A stretch of 64,000 nucleotides of DNA from Echinococcus granulosus (GCF_000524195.1 NW_020170427.1:390627-454626); one strand, 5' to 3'; positions 13,001-24,903 are shown, counted from the stretch's first letter. A program made the numbers and translations. The notes: generated from the letters alone by a model not told the origin.

Positions 13001-14757
13001 GCGAGATAAGGCGGCAGCAGAGGAGAAAGGAGAAATATCGCCATTTCAGAGTGTGGGTAAATTTACATGGCTTTCCACATGTGTTTGCCACATGGTCGAG
13101 GCTTTTGGGTGGTCTTTGTAGCCCGGGCAACTGTCTCCATCTTCTGTTTTGTGTTATCAGAAGAAGACAAATGTAAAGGGTAGGGTAATCCATCTGATAT
13201 GTCCTGAGCTACACCAAACCACACAGAGGAACACATGAGAGGTTGAAGTTTCTTCCATAGAACCACCGTGGCTGAAGCCCACCCACAACTAGTGATAGGG
13301 AGATCCACTTCATAGCCCCAAATTTCCATGACCTTATGTCCTGCCCAAAGGAATAATCCATTCGGGAAAAAAAGAGTTAAGGTGTCGCAAAACGCACTTA
13401 AACTGACCGCATTAATGATAAGTGACCCTTGATGGGTGGCCAAATGTCCTTTCTGGTAAAGCTGTGGAAATTATGGGGAATTTTGTAATACCGTTTTAGG
13501 GGTCGCTATTAATTTTCACTCTATAATTCAACTTAGGATCGCGAATAATACCACCTCCTTTATAAGCCGAAGTAAAAAATGAAGAATTTTTAGTGTACGG
13601 CGGATTTCTAGTCATCAGGAGCTCAAAATGCTTTCTGCATAAAATGGTCGTCAATTGACAATTGCTTAAAGATTTTAAACTGGCCATATGGGTCACTCAA
13701 GCACAGAAAAGTGAGGACGCTCGAAAAGCCTCCTAAATTCGTCTAACACTCTCGACAATTCTTAATTCAATAGTCCTTCTGACAATCTGAGCGTCGTTTT
13801 GCTGGCTCAACAAGATCTTGTGGTATTGAGTCTTCATGGCACTGAAGGCCAGCTGACAGCTGCAACTGGCAATTGCGAAGCTCTCTTCCAACAGGCCTCG
13901 CGCTTGGCACAAACTACCACCACTTTGGTGGAAGGACTTCTAAGTGCACACGGCATCCTCATGCAAATCTGTGACGTCAGGTTATCACTGACCTCCGTGA
14001 TTCACTGAGTGCAACGCCCAGACTACATGCTATTTGTATGCATTTTCCGTTCACATTCTGAATGCAGACCCTTAAAGAAGAAAAAATGGGGGGAAATGCT
14101 GTAGCGCAAGTACGAAAATTTCTTTGACAATGCCAAACTGTCATAAAAACTAGTCCTCAGTCGAACTGGAGTTAGAGGCACCTTTTGATTGTACTCCAGA
14201 GAAAAAAAATAATGTTACAATTTGCAGCACTTTATTTGCAAACCGACAGATTCACTAGGGAACAGAGAATGTAGGTTCAAATCTCTTCTTTTGACCGTCC
14301 GAAGCAATTAGGGAGGAAAAGAAGAGAAACACATCCACATAAATGACCCATAAGACTGCCAGCCTATGTGAAAGGTGACAAGATTAGGAGAGGAAAGCAA
14401 AGGACTCATCCTGCGTTGTCAGAGCGTCAATCATCCCTCGGAGAACAGTTGTTGCCATGACGATGTCCCAGCAATTTGTTTTGTGATCACCAATACTAAC
14501 ATCAGCAGTATCAATGGTGTGACATGATTCGATGTTCATGTGATGGCTGGTGACAGCTGCTGATTTTCCAGTGCCTCTTTGTGCATTGACAGCATGACTA
14601 CGGGTATAAATTATTCCACTTTCCCACAGATTTAGCCGATTTCCATGACTAGAATTGTGGAAACCAAGCTATTCTTGTCCAAGCATGAAACTACGCAGAA
14701 TTAGTCCCTAAATATTCATGTCAAAAATACCGAATCTATGCGAAATGACTTCACTAC
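10066..14757. other. Intergenic, nothing recognised
   Basis: It includes a 120-codon frame at 10132-10494 without a recognisable domain. A more GC-rich stretch at 12130-13200 has overlapping open frames on both strands, as expected from composition. No exons with convincing splice signals plus protein motif were found. Confidence 0.35.
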
Positions 14758-15255
14758 TTGACACCTAAGCTATGATGAGATGTTCCACTAGTTGGCTGCA
14801 TGTCCGCAGAATTGACTGGTGTGCTGTGTGCTGCAGGCTGAAGCCTGCAGACCGTGGCTTGTAGATGGTGGACTGTAGACGACGGACTGCGGAATGCGAA
14901 TTGTGGACTGGAAACAGAACAACCTCGGCAGCAATCTTCACTGACAGGCATTTACTTTTAAGCCATTCAAAAGTCTCAATGTGGTCCAGTGTCCCCTTGT
15001 CTGGGAGTCAATCACCCTATCCCATTTTATCCTATCGCCTCGTATCGTACTATACTATACAACACTATACCATACTGCATTGTAGTGCTGTGCTTAACTG
15101 TGCTGGGAGTCTTCTGTGGTAATGAGTAAATGATATCCACGGGTTTGTCGTTGACGTCACTGTTCACATGAAAGGTGGTACATCACCTCTTACTGGATGT
15201 TGCATCTACAATCTCACGATGTGTGGAGCGGTTAGACCCACAGTGATATACATGT
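14758..15255. repeat. Family C interspersed repeat, copy 2
   Basis: Partner of 9590-10065. This copy also has a perfect inverted repeat ctgcaggc-tgaa-gcctgcag at 14831-14850. It is followed by an irregular minisatellite of gtggactg/gacggactg words up to about 14910 that is absent or reduced in copy 1. Confidence 0.6.
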
Positions 15256-18200
15256 CGACAGTTAGTGGTAGTGGAGACGGACTTGCCATTAAGCACTGCG
15301 AAGAGCACTACCACGTTAGCCTGGCTTTCAAAATTTCAATGGCTATTGTAGCTACGGACTTAGCGGCTTGAGCATTTCTGTTCTAACTCTTTGGTTTTTG
15401 GACTTCTGAATATAATGAAGTTGTGATAACTCGTCTCTTTGCGTATGTGCGTGGAATCCGATTACCAGATGGTGAGAGGGACCCACTGGGATGTGGTATG
15501 TGAAGTAGGAGCATATGTCAAAGTTCTGACTTTTGACGATGTTCACTAACCCAGTTGAAAAACACCTGCTATCGTACTATCCCTAACATCTTGGGCGGAA
15601 ACCAGGCAAAGAAGAGGGTTTTCATTACTTTCAAACGCTTGTTCGCCACTTGCCAGATAGAGTAAAGCCCAACAAGGTATCGATGCTAGAGGTACCTATG
15701 ACAATGAATAGGAGATTGGAACTCATGGGTTACTCCGTGATCCACTGAGCTAGTTTCTGTTTTAATTCATGTAAAGATTGCATAATCAGACTCGATGGAG
15801 TGGTAAGTCGAAAAGCATTAGTGACATAGTGCCTTGATTGAATACGGTGCGGTCTTTGTAGACCTGCTTCGCAATTTACTTGACCATTCGCCTCTTTGGG
15901 GGTCGTTTTGAAAATACATCATCCAAACTCATATGGCCCACACTGGGAGGTGCACTTGTGTGAGCTTCGAGCCTTACGAATGACGGGTGATAAACGTTTT
16001 ATCCCCCACTAACACGCGCACCACAAAGCAAACAGAATCCAACACTTTGCCACCGCTTCCTCATCCCTCCCATTGTTCCCCTCTCCCCTCCTCTTTAGAC
16101 GAATTCTAGTCGGATAGCACACCACCTGCCACATACACACAGGCGACACAAGGGTCCAAAGGGCTTTGCCCTGTGTGTGTGCGTGTGTGTGAATGGATCA
16201 AGCCATATGTCCCCGTATTTTGTGGTTTTGTGGGTGTGTGTGTGATATTATTAGCATTACCGACCAGCTGAGACTATTTGTTAGATCTTATTGGTCTACC
16301 AGAGTTCATGAATGCAAGCATGCCTACATTTCTAGCAGGTAGAGCTCTTTGGAAAGTTGGAAGGGGGTATGTAGTAAAAGGACCTGGCTATCGCCACATG
16401 GTGAGCGAATGGAAAACAAAGGATGGCTATCGTACAGTTATACTCCATCGTCAAGCTTCTTTGGACCAGCTTCTTCACCGAAAAAGTTACAGTTGATGGG
16501 TGACAATTACAATTGTGTAATTTTTAGCTTTTTTGAACGAAGAATTTCCAATTAAAATAGGTAATGGCATTTAAAAAATGGTCGACATTAGAAGTCTACT
16601 TAGACTAGGCATAAGGCGAATTGAATTAGTGACCCTCCTCACAGAAAACCTACAAAAATCTAGTTCTGTCATTACCACCAAAGCAATTAAACAACTGTAG
16701 GGGAAGCAATGCTCCCCACCTATTTACTGAGTAGCAGCAGGTACTATCTCAAAAAGGATCGCAGGCATTTCTGGGCGACATAAAAGTCTCCTCACACCTT
16801 TTTGCGACAACGTACATCCTATCGCCTGGTGTAATCTCGCCTCGGTACCTACTGACCAACTGGAGGTTGGGCGTGGACCAGCGAACGAGAGCGTAAGTTA
16901 GCTCCCAAGAGTGAATGAATGATAACATCAGTGCGTGAACTACCCACTTCTCCAAGTGAGGTGAGAAGCGGTCATTAGGGAAGGAAGCGGAGACGAAAGA
17001 AGGGGAGTTGCGGTGCTGCCTCGTCCATACACTATATCCCCACCCCATTACTGTAAGTGATGTCTCCTGTAAGGCGATTATCATAACCTCCGTCTTAATT
17101 GCATCTAGCGTACAACCCGAGGAAGTAGGAAGAGAAGTGGTGAAAAGGGGGCATCTCTGCTCACGCTCGGTCACCTTGTCGTTACATGCGTCGAAGTGAC
17201 AAATAAATTGACTTTAAACTATTCTGTCGCTAGGATTAAAAGTTTCCGAAATCGGTTCACCAAGCCTAGGTAGTGATCCTGGGTACCGATACTTTCTTAT
17301 CAAACCACCAGTTTTTAGGTGGCATTGAAAAATGCTCATTGCGATTAAAAAGGCTCGTTCTCGTCTTCTCCTTCCACAAATGAATGAAAAATGTCCAGTT
17401 TACTCATAGAGGTAGTCCCATAAACTTAGTTAATTATCTAGACAAAACGCAGGCTTAGGCGGTTAAAAGTGTGGGACGCCCACCTCGACGTGTATCGCTC
17501 CCCATTCACATCAAAGAAACTGGCTCTGGAGGCACTAAAAAGGCAGGTGGTGAGAAAGTAGAGATGGCAGTTGGAAAATAAGCCAGTGATAGGATGCGTT
17601 CCTCATCTCCTAGTCCAGGTGTGGAACAGTCTAGTTGGTAGACGGATTAGGCTAGACGGTGATAGTTGCTTGACAAACAGAGGTAGCACGGATACATCCA
17701 TAATCGGTATCAGAATGACCAGCGGTGAAATGCGTGAGAAGAAGCAAAGAAACCGAGGCGGTGACAATGTCAAAAAGTGACCGCAAAACTGGAGACATGT
17801 CACGTCATCGGCGTGGTGCAACGGGCCACCACCACCTTAGGGCATCATTACCGCCTCCATGCCGGACATAAAAATCAAAATTCCGCTTGATCTCTCTCCA
17901 TTTTCTCTTTCTTTTAAAAATTCTGTTCTCACGTGTCGGAACCAAAATTTACTTGTGAATTTTAAATGCTGATTAGAAGCTCAAGATTTGGCTCCATCGA
18001 TAGATGCACACTTAGGTGACGAATGTGCTTATGCACTTTGGGGATACCTTCGAATTTGCTCTGTGCAGACTGCTTAGGGTACCACTTTGATCTGTCAATT
18101 TTTAATCAAGCAAAAAATTCACGACCACTTTAAAGCACGGATTCCTTGCAGTCACCATGATAGCTCTAGGCGTCCATTCGTGACCATAAGGGGATGGCTT

Positions 18201-18479
18201 CGACCCCACCATCACCTGTTAGTGAACCCGCCAAGGTGACAACTGATGATGATAAATGGAACTGCTAGTAAGATAATTTTTAATTACTTCTACTTTAGTT
18301 GCATCTATAATATATTTTTCCCTTTCAAAACAGCAAATTCAAGCCAAGTCAGACTTAGTGAGCCATAGAACAAGATTAGAAGGCCCTGGATGCCAGCCAA
18401 CAATGATGCGGTGTGATTTGACGGTTATCTTCTGGCCCATCAACGGCGCCGGTTCGTCTGCCCTAGTAGTCCTGTCTGT
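15256..18479. other. Intergenic with an imperfect TG tract
   Basis: An imperfect (TG)n run lies at 16172-16191. A 141-codon minus-strand frame at 16749-17174 lacks recognisable motifs. Nothing else could be supported. Confidence 0.35.
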
Positions 18480-18945
18480 TCCTACTTCGTGTCACTAACG
18501 CATGGTGCAGAGAGAGGAGCGCAAATTTTCTCGCTTCACGCGCGACGCAGTGGGACTGACACACGTACACATACACACACACACTAAAACAGAGACGCGC
18601 GTATCTCACATGCCTGTTCGTCTCTCGCCCAAGAGAACACATATACTTGTGTGCGTATGTGTGGACGTGAATGGCCCTCCACCGCCGCCTCCACCCTCAA
18701 CCACAGCCCCCCATGCGTTCACCACCCTTTCGGCCTAGCCGCCTCCCCCCCTCCACCTTCCCCTCCGCCCTCGACCTCACTCTCAGCTTGGCGCTACACA
18801 CGTGCACGCATGCAGGCAGGCGTGCGCGCTCACGCAGCCACAATACACCGAGGCTCGCGCCTTTCAGCCAGCACGTTCTCTTATTGGCGTCAAGATCGCT
18901 GAGTTGCGCCTACTGCCAGCAGGCAGTGGCTACCAGTAGCCAATG
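18480..18945 (+). promoter_or_regulatory. CpG- and GC-rich block, putative promoter of the zinc-finger gene
   Basis: This block stands out from AT-rich surroundings by GC content and dense CpG (for example cgcgcgacgcagtgg and gagacgcgcgtatc). It also has CA/TG runs, long C-rich tracts and a CCAAT box on the plus strand at 18940-18944. Open frames on the plus strand here are Pro/Arg/Ser-rich translations of skewed composition rather than a recognisable protein. It lies 3 kb upstream of the first coding exon of the plus-strand gene, in the right orientation. Promoter function is inference; no start site is visible. Confidence 0.4.
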
Positions 18946-19145
18946 GCTGAGCGCCCGCGTATCAGCCGTGCGGTCGTGTGCCCTCGGGAGGTTGAAATAC
19001 CTTGTGCCTGGCTGTGCTGCCGCTAGTTTACCTCTGTTAACACCGTTTGTGTTGCCACTACTTCTGCTGCCGCTGTTGCTGGTGTCGCAGACAATACACC
19101 TCTCCTCCGCACAACTTCTAGTGGAACTCCCATTCCCCAGTCCTG
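18946..19145 (+). other. Putative non-coding first exon
   Basis: The GC-rich block ends abruptly at a perfect donor, tcctg|gtaagt (GT at 19146-19147), after which the sequence becomes AT-rich. Splicing to the acceptor at 21903 (tttcctcag) would place this 5' UTR exon directly before the ATG at 21913. The reading frame open across the block does not join in frame with the coding exon, which favours UTR. The 5' boundary is arbitrary. The proposed intron of 2.76 kb includes the 21357-21456 gap. Confidence 0.35.
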
Positions 19146-21356
19146 GTAAGTCATTCTTGTGTTTTGATAGGCTCCCACCGAGATTCCATTTATAGCTAAT
19201 TATTGAGATCAGATTGGTGACTTGCATATTACCTATTGACCAATGTAAAGAAAGATGACCTACCCTCTTTGGCATTTAAAGACACGTAGTAATTACGAAA
19301 TCATCATAATGAATTAAAGTACTGCTCTATGGTGAATGACAGTAAACATCATTTCTAAAGCATTTATGCCCCTTGGTCCCACTGCATATTTATTCTCTAA
19401 AGAATCAAAGCAAATTTGTTCATATCATTTCTAAATCAGCAGATATCATGTGTTTTAATGACATGCACGCACATCTCGGGAGTTTTTCTTTTGAGGTAAT
19501 TCCGCGGCGTCCACTTTTATTTCTGCTTTAAAGTCTGGATACAATTACTGGTATAAAGTTTTACCTTCGGTAAAGGCTGCTCGTAAGGAAAGGGTTTTGT
19601 CTTGACAATGGGATATCTAAAATGTGCCTTTGGAACAGCAGCTTGGAATTTTGCCTATTTCTCTACAAGGGAATTGCTTACTCTTCCCATACTATAATTT
19701 TGTTGTTCGTCTTTTTGCAATTCAAGCCCCTAAGTAATATAAGACTTAGTAATTGATATAATTCTCTAAATAAGCGATTGTGTTCAAAAATCATTTTTAT
19801 TTTTTCACACGGTCCCAGGGAATTAAGTCAGTAAAAAAATTCTAAGCCTAGTATGCTCAGAAATTACGTCGTCAGAATTATTTCTAACTCTTTCAGGGGT
19901 CGTTTTAATGAAGCCCATAAATGCTATCGAAAATGGCTGGAAAGACCACCCCCATTTTTGTTCCGCACTAGGATTACTTTCATCCTCTGTTACCTTTCTG
20001 TGCTATTAACCGAAGAGTAAGGAGGAGGGAGGAGCTGGGCGGAAGGACAGGAGGCAATAAGGCGAGGAAACGTAAATCACACCGATGCAAAAGGTGTCTC
20101 ACTAACTAGAGAGGCTCCACAAAGCCAACAAGCAAGTGGGACACCAATTCCATGACACTTTTGTCTCACTTTAAGCGCTAATTACTCCTGCCCTTTCTCA
20201 AACTAGGCGACAACAATTTTTTAGCCTTACTTCACCTCACCGCCTCCACTTAGCCATGCGTGACCCCTTCTCTCACCCCTCTGGTCACATGCCCTTTGGG
20301 AGGAGAGTTAGGGTGTGGGGAGGAGGAGGAGATTGGATAATTACAGGAGAAGTCTGCTTTTTAGTACCTTTCTCACCAAAAATGGTTACTTGTTTGCCCA
20401 CTTCTGCTCACAAAGCTACTCGAGGGCAGTTTTAGCGCCCATTTGCAATTTTTTCCACAATCACAGATTTCCTCGTAGCGGAAATCAATTAGAAAGGCAG
20501 ACTCCAAAAGGTCCCTTTGATAGCAATGCTGCTATTCCTGAGGACATACATTTGTTGCTACTATTTCAAGGCCAGGAGGAAAATTCTCAAATGTTCTGAT
20601 AAACTCAGATTTGCTAAAACGTGATCCAAAATGTTTCCCATCCCCTCCAGGAGGCACTAGGATCACGAACTAATCATTTTGAGGGCCAGTAGGAGCATCG
20701 AAAATCCTACAAGTTCTATTCTGTGCACGTTTTGAGCCTGTGGATTCTTTCTTACCGCAACGGATTCATTATTGAATTTTTAAAAGATAGTGGGGTGGTA
20801 CGTTTTAGTCTCTAAGTTCAGATAACAGCACTAAAAATCGTATTTACTGCTTTTCAAAGAATTGTTATTAATTTTACACATTGTTCTCACGTTATCTTAT
20901 TTCGAACGGGGTCCCCAATTAGAGCCTATCAAAATTTTAGAGAGATGTGGTAACGATAAGGAATGTTAATTTCCCTTATGACAGTGGACGGAAATCTGCA
21001 CTTGGATTAGTGGAAATGGCTGTGTCGGTGCAATATCAAAGATACAAGGCGAACTGTCTATTTATCACTGGTTTGTCTACCGCAGTTCAAGTGCCCCTGG
21101 TCCGGAGATTGAACCAAGCTAAAGGCTCATACATCCATCACATGTGCAAATCTGCAAGCGTGTGGGAGGGCAGGCAGGCACAAAATCGCCTTAGTAAACA
21201 AAGTGGCCACAAATCGTTTAGTCGGCGCGTACTACCGGTGGTGTGGCGGTGCATCGGGCCCCTGTCAGCGCCATCAGCACGTCTCAACATATGAGGCGTT
21301 AGCGGCGTGTACTGCCTCTGATGTACAAAATCACGCACCTGCGCATCTGTCGCCAA

Positions 21357-21456
21357 NNNNNNNNNNNNNNNNNNNNNNNNNNNNNNNNNNNNNNNNNNNN
21401 NNNNNNNNNNNNNNNNNNNNNNNNNNNNNNNNNNNNNNNNNNNNNNNNNNNNNNNN
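21357..21456. other. Assembly gap (100 N)
   Basis: Exactly 100 N, a placeholder length. The flanks are GC-rich for the region, both carry gcgcatct, and one extra ambiguous base is at 21493, suggesting a locally difficult sequence. Confidence 0.99.
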
Positions 21457-21912
21457 GTACGTACGCAAGTTTACGGGAGCGCATCTATGCCCNCGTACGC
21501 GCTGTAAACGGTGGAGCTGAGCTTGCGGTGCGTGGGACGGGGGCCGGGGGTGGGAGCGTGGTGTGGACAGAATTAAAAAGCGGTTTCAGCTAATGCATTG
21601 TGTTTAACTGTAGCTTAACTAAGGTGGGTTAAAAAATCACTTTTAACCACAGAAAGATATTAAGTGCCTGGCCTTGCGGACTATTAAAATAAGGTTAAAG
21701 AAGCTATTCCATCCATCTCTGTTATCCTAAAGGGTTTCACCAAAAAACTCCAGAAATAAGAAAAATAATTATCCCATCTTAGCAAAGGTGTCTGGATATG
21801 ATAACCACAAATGTGCCATTTCTCGCATGCTTCAGTTTGTTTTACCCGTCCCTGAAATAATTTATTGTTGCAAAGTCCTTGAGCGCATTTCCTGTTTCCT
21901 CAGCAGGGAACA

Positions 21913-22326
21913 ATGACGAGTCAAGAAAATGACTTCTCAGCCAACCGGCTCTTCTTTCCCTGCCTAAATCCCAGCCAGTCCTCACACGAGAGCGTGGACT
22001 CTGGTTGCTGTGACGCTGAAGGCTCACTCAACACCTGTTCCAAGGTCTTCAACACCTTCAGTCTCATCAACACACCATCACAGCAGCAGCAACAAGCCCC
22101 CTTTCCATCTCACTCCACACCGCCTAAACGTCCACCTCTGACCAAGCCACGATCCTCTATGAAGAAGGACGAGACCACAACGCCGACGGCGAAGGCAGCA
22201 GAAACGGCCCAGACGGGAGGTGGAGCCTCCTACAAGTATTTGACGTGGCGTGAAAAGGATCGACGTCGGCGCTTCCGTGAAGAATGGAAACATCTCTGGT
22301 TGGTCGTGCCTCATGGCATGTACGAG
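21913..22326 (+). CDS. SPINDOC/ZFTA-like zinc-finger protein, coding exon 1
   Basis: First coding exon (138 codons) of a probable nuclear, chromatin-associated zinc-finger protein. The N-terminal 100 residues are Ser/Thr/Pro-rich with a short Gln run (about residues 56-60). Residues 109-138 form a dense basic and aromatic block (REKDRRRRFREEWKHLWLVV) that leads straight into the zinc finger of the next exon. The ATG follows an in-frame TGA at 21880-21882 and lies 9 nt after a good acceptor (tttcctcag, exon start 21904), so any upstream exon is probably 5' UTR. The exon ends in phase 0 at a consensus donor (GAG|gtgagt); reading on gives an unrelated tail typical of intron. Similarity to the SPINDOC and ZFTA (C11orf95) finger region is my recognition from family knowledge, not a search result. 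The split of the finger module between exons, after MYE, is directly visible. Confidence 0.85.
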
Positions 22327-23885
22327 GTGAGTTTTGGCCACTGCATCCTTGCCTACATCTTACCTCTTCCTTTCCTCGATACCGTGAGATTTGAGTCACT
22401 CTACGAAATTGTGGGGACAGATGTTTTTGTTGTGGTGGTTGTGGTTGTTGTCACCATATGGAGGAGAGAAGGTGAGAGGGGTCGTGGTAACCTAAATGCT
22501 GGGATAAACCTCGAAAGCTTCTTAGATGTCCCAGAGATTTTCTGCTTTTTTGTGGGGTCAATGGTTTTGCACAGAATTATCCCACGGCTCCAGTGAAACA
22601 AGACTTTCACTGTTTTACTTCTTTACCATTTTTATTGGAGATTATTTCTTACTTTACCAGAACTCTCGCCCTCCTAACTCGCATTACCAGCGTCACAATT
22701 ATCCTCTATCAGTTTATGGGAGATAACTGATCACACCAAGTCACTTATCTCAAACAGTTTTTGAATGATAGTTAAATTGGGCGATTTGGTAAAATAGATG
22801 TTGCTGGGATAGTAGACCATTGGAGATCCTAGTAGCGAACGTTTTGACCCCGATCGAGTATGACCGGTGGAACGATGTAGGAAGGCTAGTTTTAATGCAG
22901 GACCGCGGATTACGTCATTGCGTCTCATACCATTTCACTTAAAGGTCCTGCTAAACGATGGAAGCAGAAGGCCTACATCTGAACGAAATTCTACAATACG
23001 CATTTAATCTGCACTTCTATCTTTGGCAGTCTTCATTTAGCAATGATTGCCTTCATTTCCACGGTTTAATCTTCACCACTTGCCAAAGAATAGAACCTTA
23101 ACCCATTGCCGAAAACATTTATAGCAGGTCTTTTTATTTTAGACAGCCCGTGCAATTAATCGCCGCGGCATTTCCATTTTCCCTCAAATTGGTTAACGAG
23201 TTAGCGTGGGTGGCACTGATGGTGACCTTACTTGACCACATTAAAGCGACCGACCTTCCACAAAAAGCCATAATAACGCCACCCGGACCCAAGACATCCC
23301 AACAGCTGACGACGACGAAAATTTGGGGCTTTTTTAACGCGGTCATCGTGGTGGTGGCAAAAAGTGGTAACGATTCTGAAGAATTAGATTTGTGGCATAT
23401 TCACAGTACAGACAAACACGATTATTTGCGGTTGCGTCCCCAAATGTGCAGGATACGGAAAATCCCGATGGAAAAAAGCGCCTCTAAACAGCTGACGATG
23501 GGCTTTAGAGGCGCCAACTTGTCTGTAAGGCGGTCTGGGAAGGTGGAAGGGAGGTAGTGGGATTCTACAAGGGCGCCATTGAAGGGTGTGAAGAACAGTT
23601 GTCTTCTGCCAGGCGCGCAGGCGCCAATAGAGATATATTTAATATTCCACGTTTAGGTGACACTGCTGCAGTAGTTACTTACCCCTCTTCTTCCCGCCCA
23701 TGATTCATTTCACACCACATCTATGGTTGTGGATGTGTACATTGCACATGTGGGCAGTTGCACATCTTCCTTGTATACTGGCTGAATCAATTTCTTCATG
23801 TACACATTAATCCCTTTTAGTTCTTGGCTTTATAGAAGAGCAGAAATGGGAGAGAATTTAATCATTTTTATAAATTGCGCTTTAG
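22327..23885 (+). other. Intron 1 of the zinc-finger gene (1559 bp)
   Basis: The phase 0 GT-AG intron separates the basic WLVVP block from the Cys/His finger. It holds a G/T-rich imperfect TTG/GTG tract at about 22422-22452 and a perfect 11-bp inverted repeat at 23478-23514. It also holds several GGCGCC-containing words at 23511-23625. An open stretch of 135 codons at 23150-23557 matches no family I know and is treated as chance. Confidence 0.7.
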
Positions 23886-24257
23886 GTGATGTGTCTTGTG
23901 TGCCACAAGATCATGACCCAGCGAAAACTTGACACAATCAAGCGTCACACAATTCGTCGGCACGCTGAACTCCTCTCCATGTCAGAGACGGAGCGTCAGC
24001 GTCTCTACCATGACCTCGTCACACAGTACTTTCGTCGTGGGGGCGACTTCTGTGGTGAAAGTGACCCTTTCTGCTCCACCAGTGTACCAAGACTGCGACA
24101 AACGGGTACTCGAGGGAGTCGAATGGAAGTTGCGGGAGTTCGCAGGCACTCACGCTTGACCGATGTTCCTTCGCCTTTTCGGGCACGCATGAGTGCGCCA
24201 CGGAGATCAGAAATTGATACGCATCCTCTCGCTTCTTCTCCACCCTCCGTACAGACG
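23886..24257 (+). CDS. SPINDOC/ZFTA-like zinc-finger protein, coding exon 2 (zinc finger)
   Basis: Second coding exon (residues 139-262), entered in phase 0 after the acceptor ctttag. It starts with the complete zinc finger: Cys141, Cys144, His159 and His164 in C-x2-C-x14-H-x4-H spacing, with the core KLDTIKRH. This is the spacing I recall for the single finger of SPINDOC and ZFTA, and it differs from classical C2H2 fingers (x12, H-x3-H). After the finger comes an acidic/amphipathic stretch (SETERQRLYHDLV), then Arg/Ser/Pro-rich sequence without a recognisable domain. A donor gtgagc at 24258 ends the exon in phase 0. The frame stays open through this donor to a stop at 24423-24425, so an intron-retaining isoform with a different C-terminus (about 317 residues in total) is possible. 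Confidence 0.85.
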
Positions 24258-24453
24258 GTGAGCCAGATCAAACCGGCTCCAGCTATGCCAATGAATTTAA
24301 AAACAATTGAAAACATCCTCTTTAATGGGCCTCATTCAATCTTCACTAAATGTCTCATGGGATTTAATCCAGTAGAGGTGGGAACTTTTCCCAAAATCCA
24401 CACATTTATTTCAGTCGAAATATGAGACGACGAGTTATACTTTGCCATTTTAG

Positions 24454-24903
24454 TTCCCCCTGAGAGGAAAATTTGATTCTTCAGTGGGTTCTCTATGGCG
24501 AAGGAATCCTCTTCCACACACTTGTGGAATGAGCACGCCTCACGCCTTTCAGTCCTTCAAGAAAACGCCTTCATTGTCATCGTCCACCTCCCCACAGAGA
24601 AGTGTCCCAGACGTTTATACAGATTCCATTAGTTGTAGAGCCCCATTAGACATGTCTACATCTGCTGTACCTTCAATGCAAGCATCTCCGAGTGATTTGT
24701 CAATAAGGAGGTGCGCTTCCACAACTACTGATGCTGGAACGTCGCTAACGGAGAGACTGATGCGACTTGTGAACACATGGGACACAGCTGCGGTTTGTTC
24801 GAAGAGTATGTCGCTGCTTCCCCCTCCACCACCACCGCCACCGCTGCCACCGCCATTGCTACCTACCCAGTCGGACACGGCTGCGCTTCTGCTCAATCGT
24901 TAG
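24454..24903 (+). CDS. SPINDOC/ZFTA-like zinc-finger protein, coding exon 3 (C-terminus)
   Basis: Last coding exon (149 codons plus TAG at 24901-24903). The acceptor tttgccattttag at 24453 is in phase 0 with the donor at 24258, giving a 196-bp intron and a 411-residue protein. A second AG at 24484 would put the exon in the wrong frame, so 24454 is preferred. The sequence is low-complexity Ser/Thr/Pro-rich, contains a possible helix (SLTERLMRLVNTWDTAA), and ends in a polyproline run (PPPPPPPPLPPP) about 15 residues before the terminus, a possible SH3/WW/EVH1 ligand. No canonical AATAAA was seen within about 250 bp downstream; the nearest related word is tataaa near 25066, so the 3' end is undefined. 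The splice model is inferred from signals and phase and could be tested with RNA. Confidence 0.75.
   Translation, partial: FPLRGKFDSSVGSLWRRNPLPHTCGMSTPHAFQSFKKTPSLSSSTSPQRSVPDVYTDSISCRAPLDMSTSAVPSMQASPSDLSIRRCASTTTDAGTSLTERLMRLVNTWDTAAVCSKSMSLLPPPPPPPPLPPPLLPTQSDTAALLLNR

Noticed and set aside
14265..14290. ggttcaaatc resembling a tRNA B box
   Set aside because: No matching A box or cloverleaf could be formed in the 70 bp upstream.
16749..17174. 141-codon minus-strand open frame
   Set aside because: No recognisable domain, no supporting splice signals or neighbours; length is within chance expectation for 64 kb of six-frame translation.
18671..19195. 174-codon plus-strand open frame in the CpG-rich block
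   Set aside because: Composition-driven (Pro, Leu, Ser, Arg); it runs through the gtaagt donor and does not join in frame with the coding exon at 21913.
21357..21456. Open frames spanning N gaps
   Set aside because: They are artefacts of translating N as unknown residues.
23150..23557. 135-codon open frame in intron 1 of the zinc-finger gene
   Set aside because: Lies between two exons that join perfectly without it, and shows no domain.
24484..24903. Acceptor at 24484 for the last zinc-finger gene exon
   Set aside because: It would enter the exon out of frame relative to the donor at 24258; the acceptor at 24453 has a better pyrimidine tract and correct phase.
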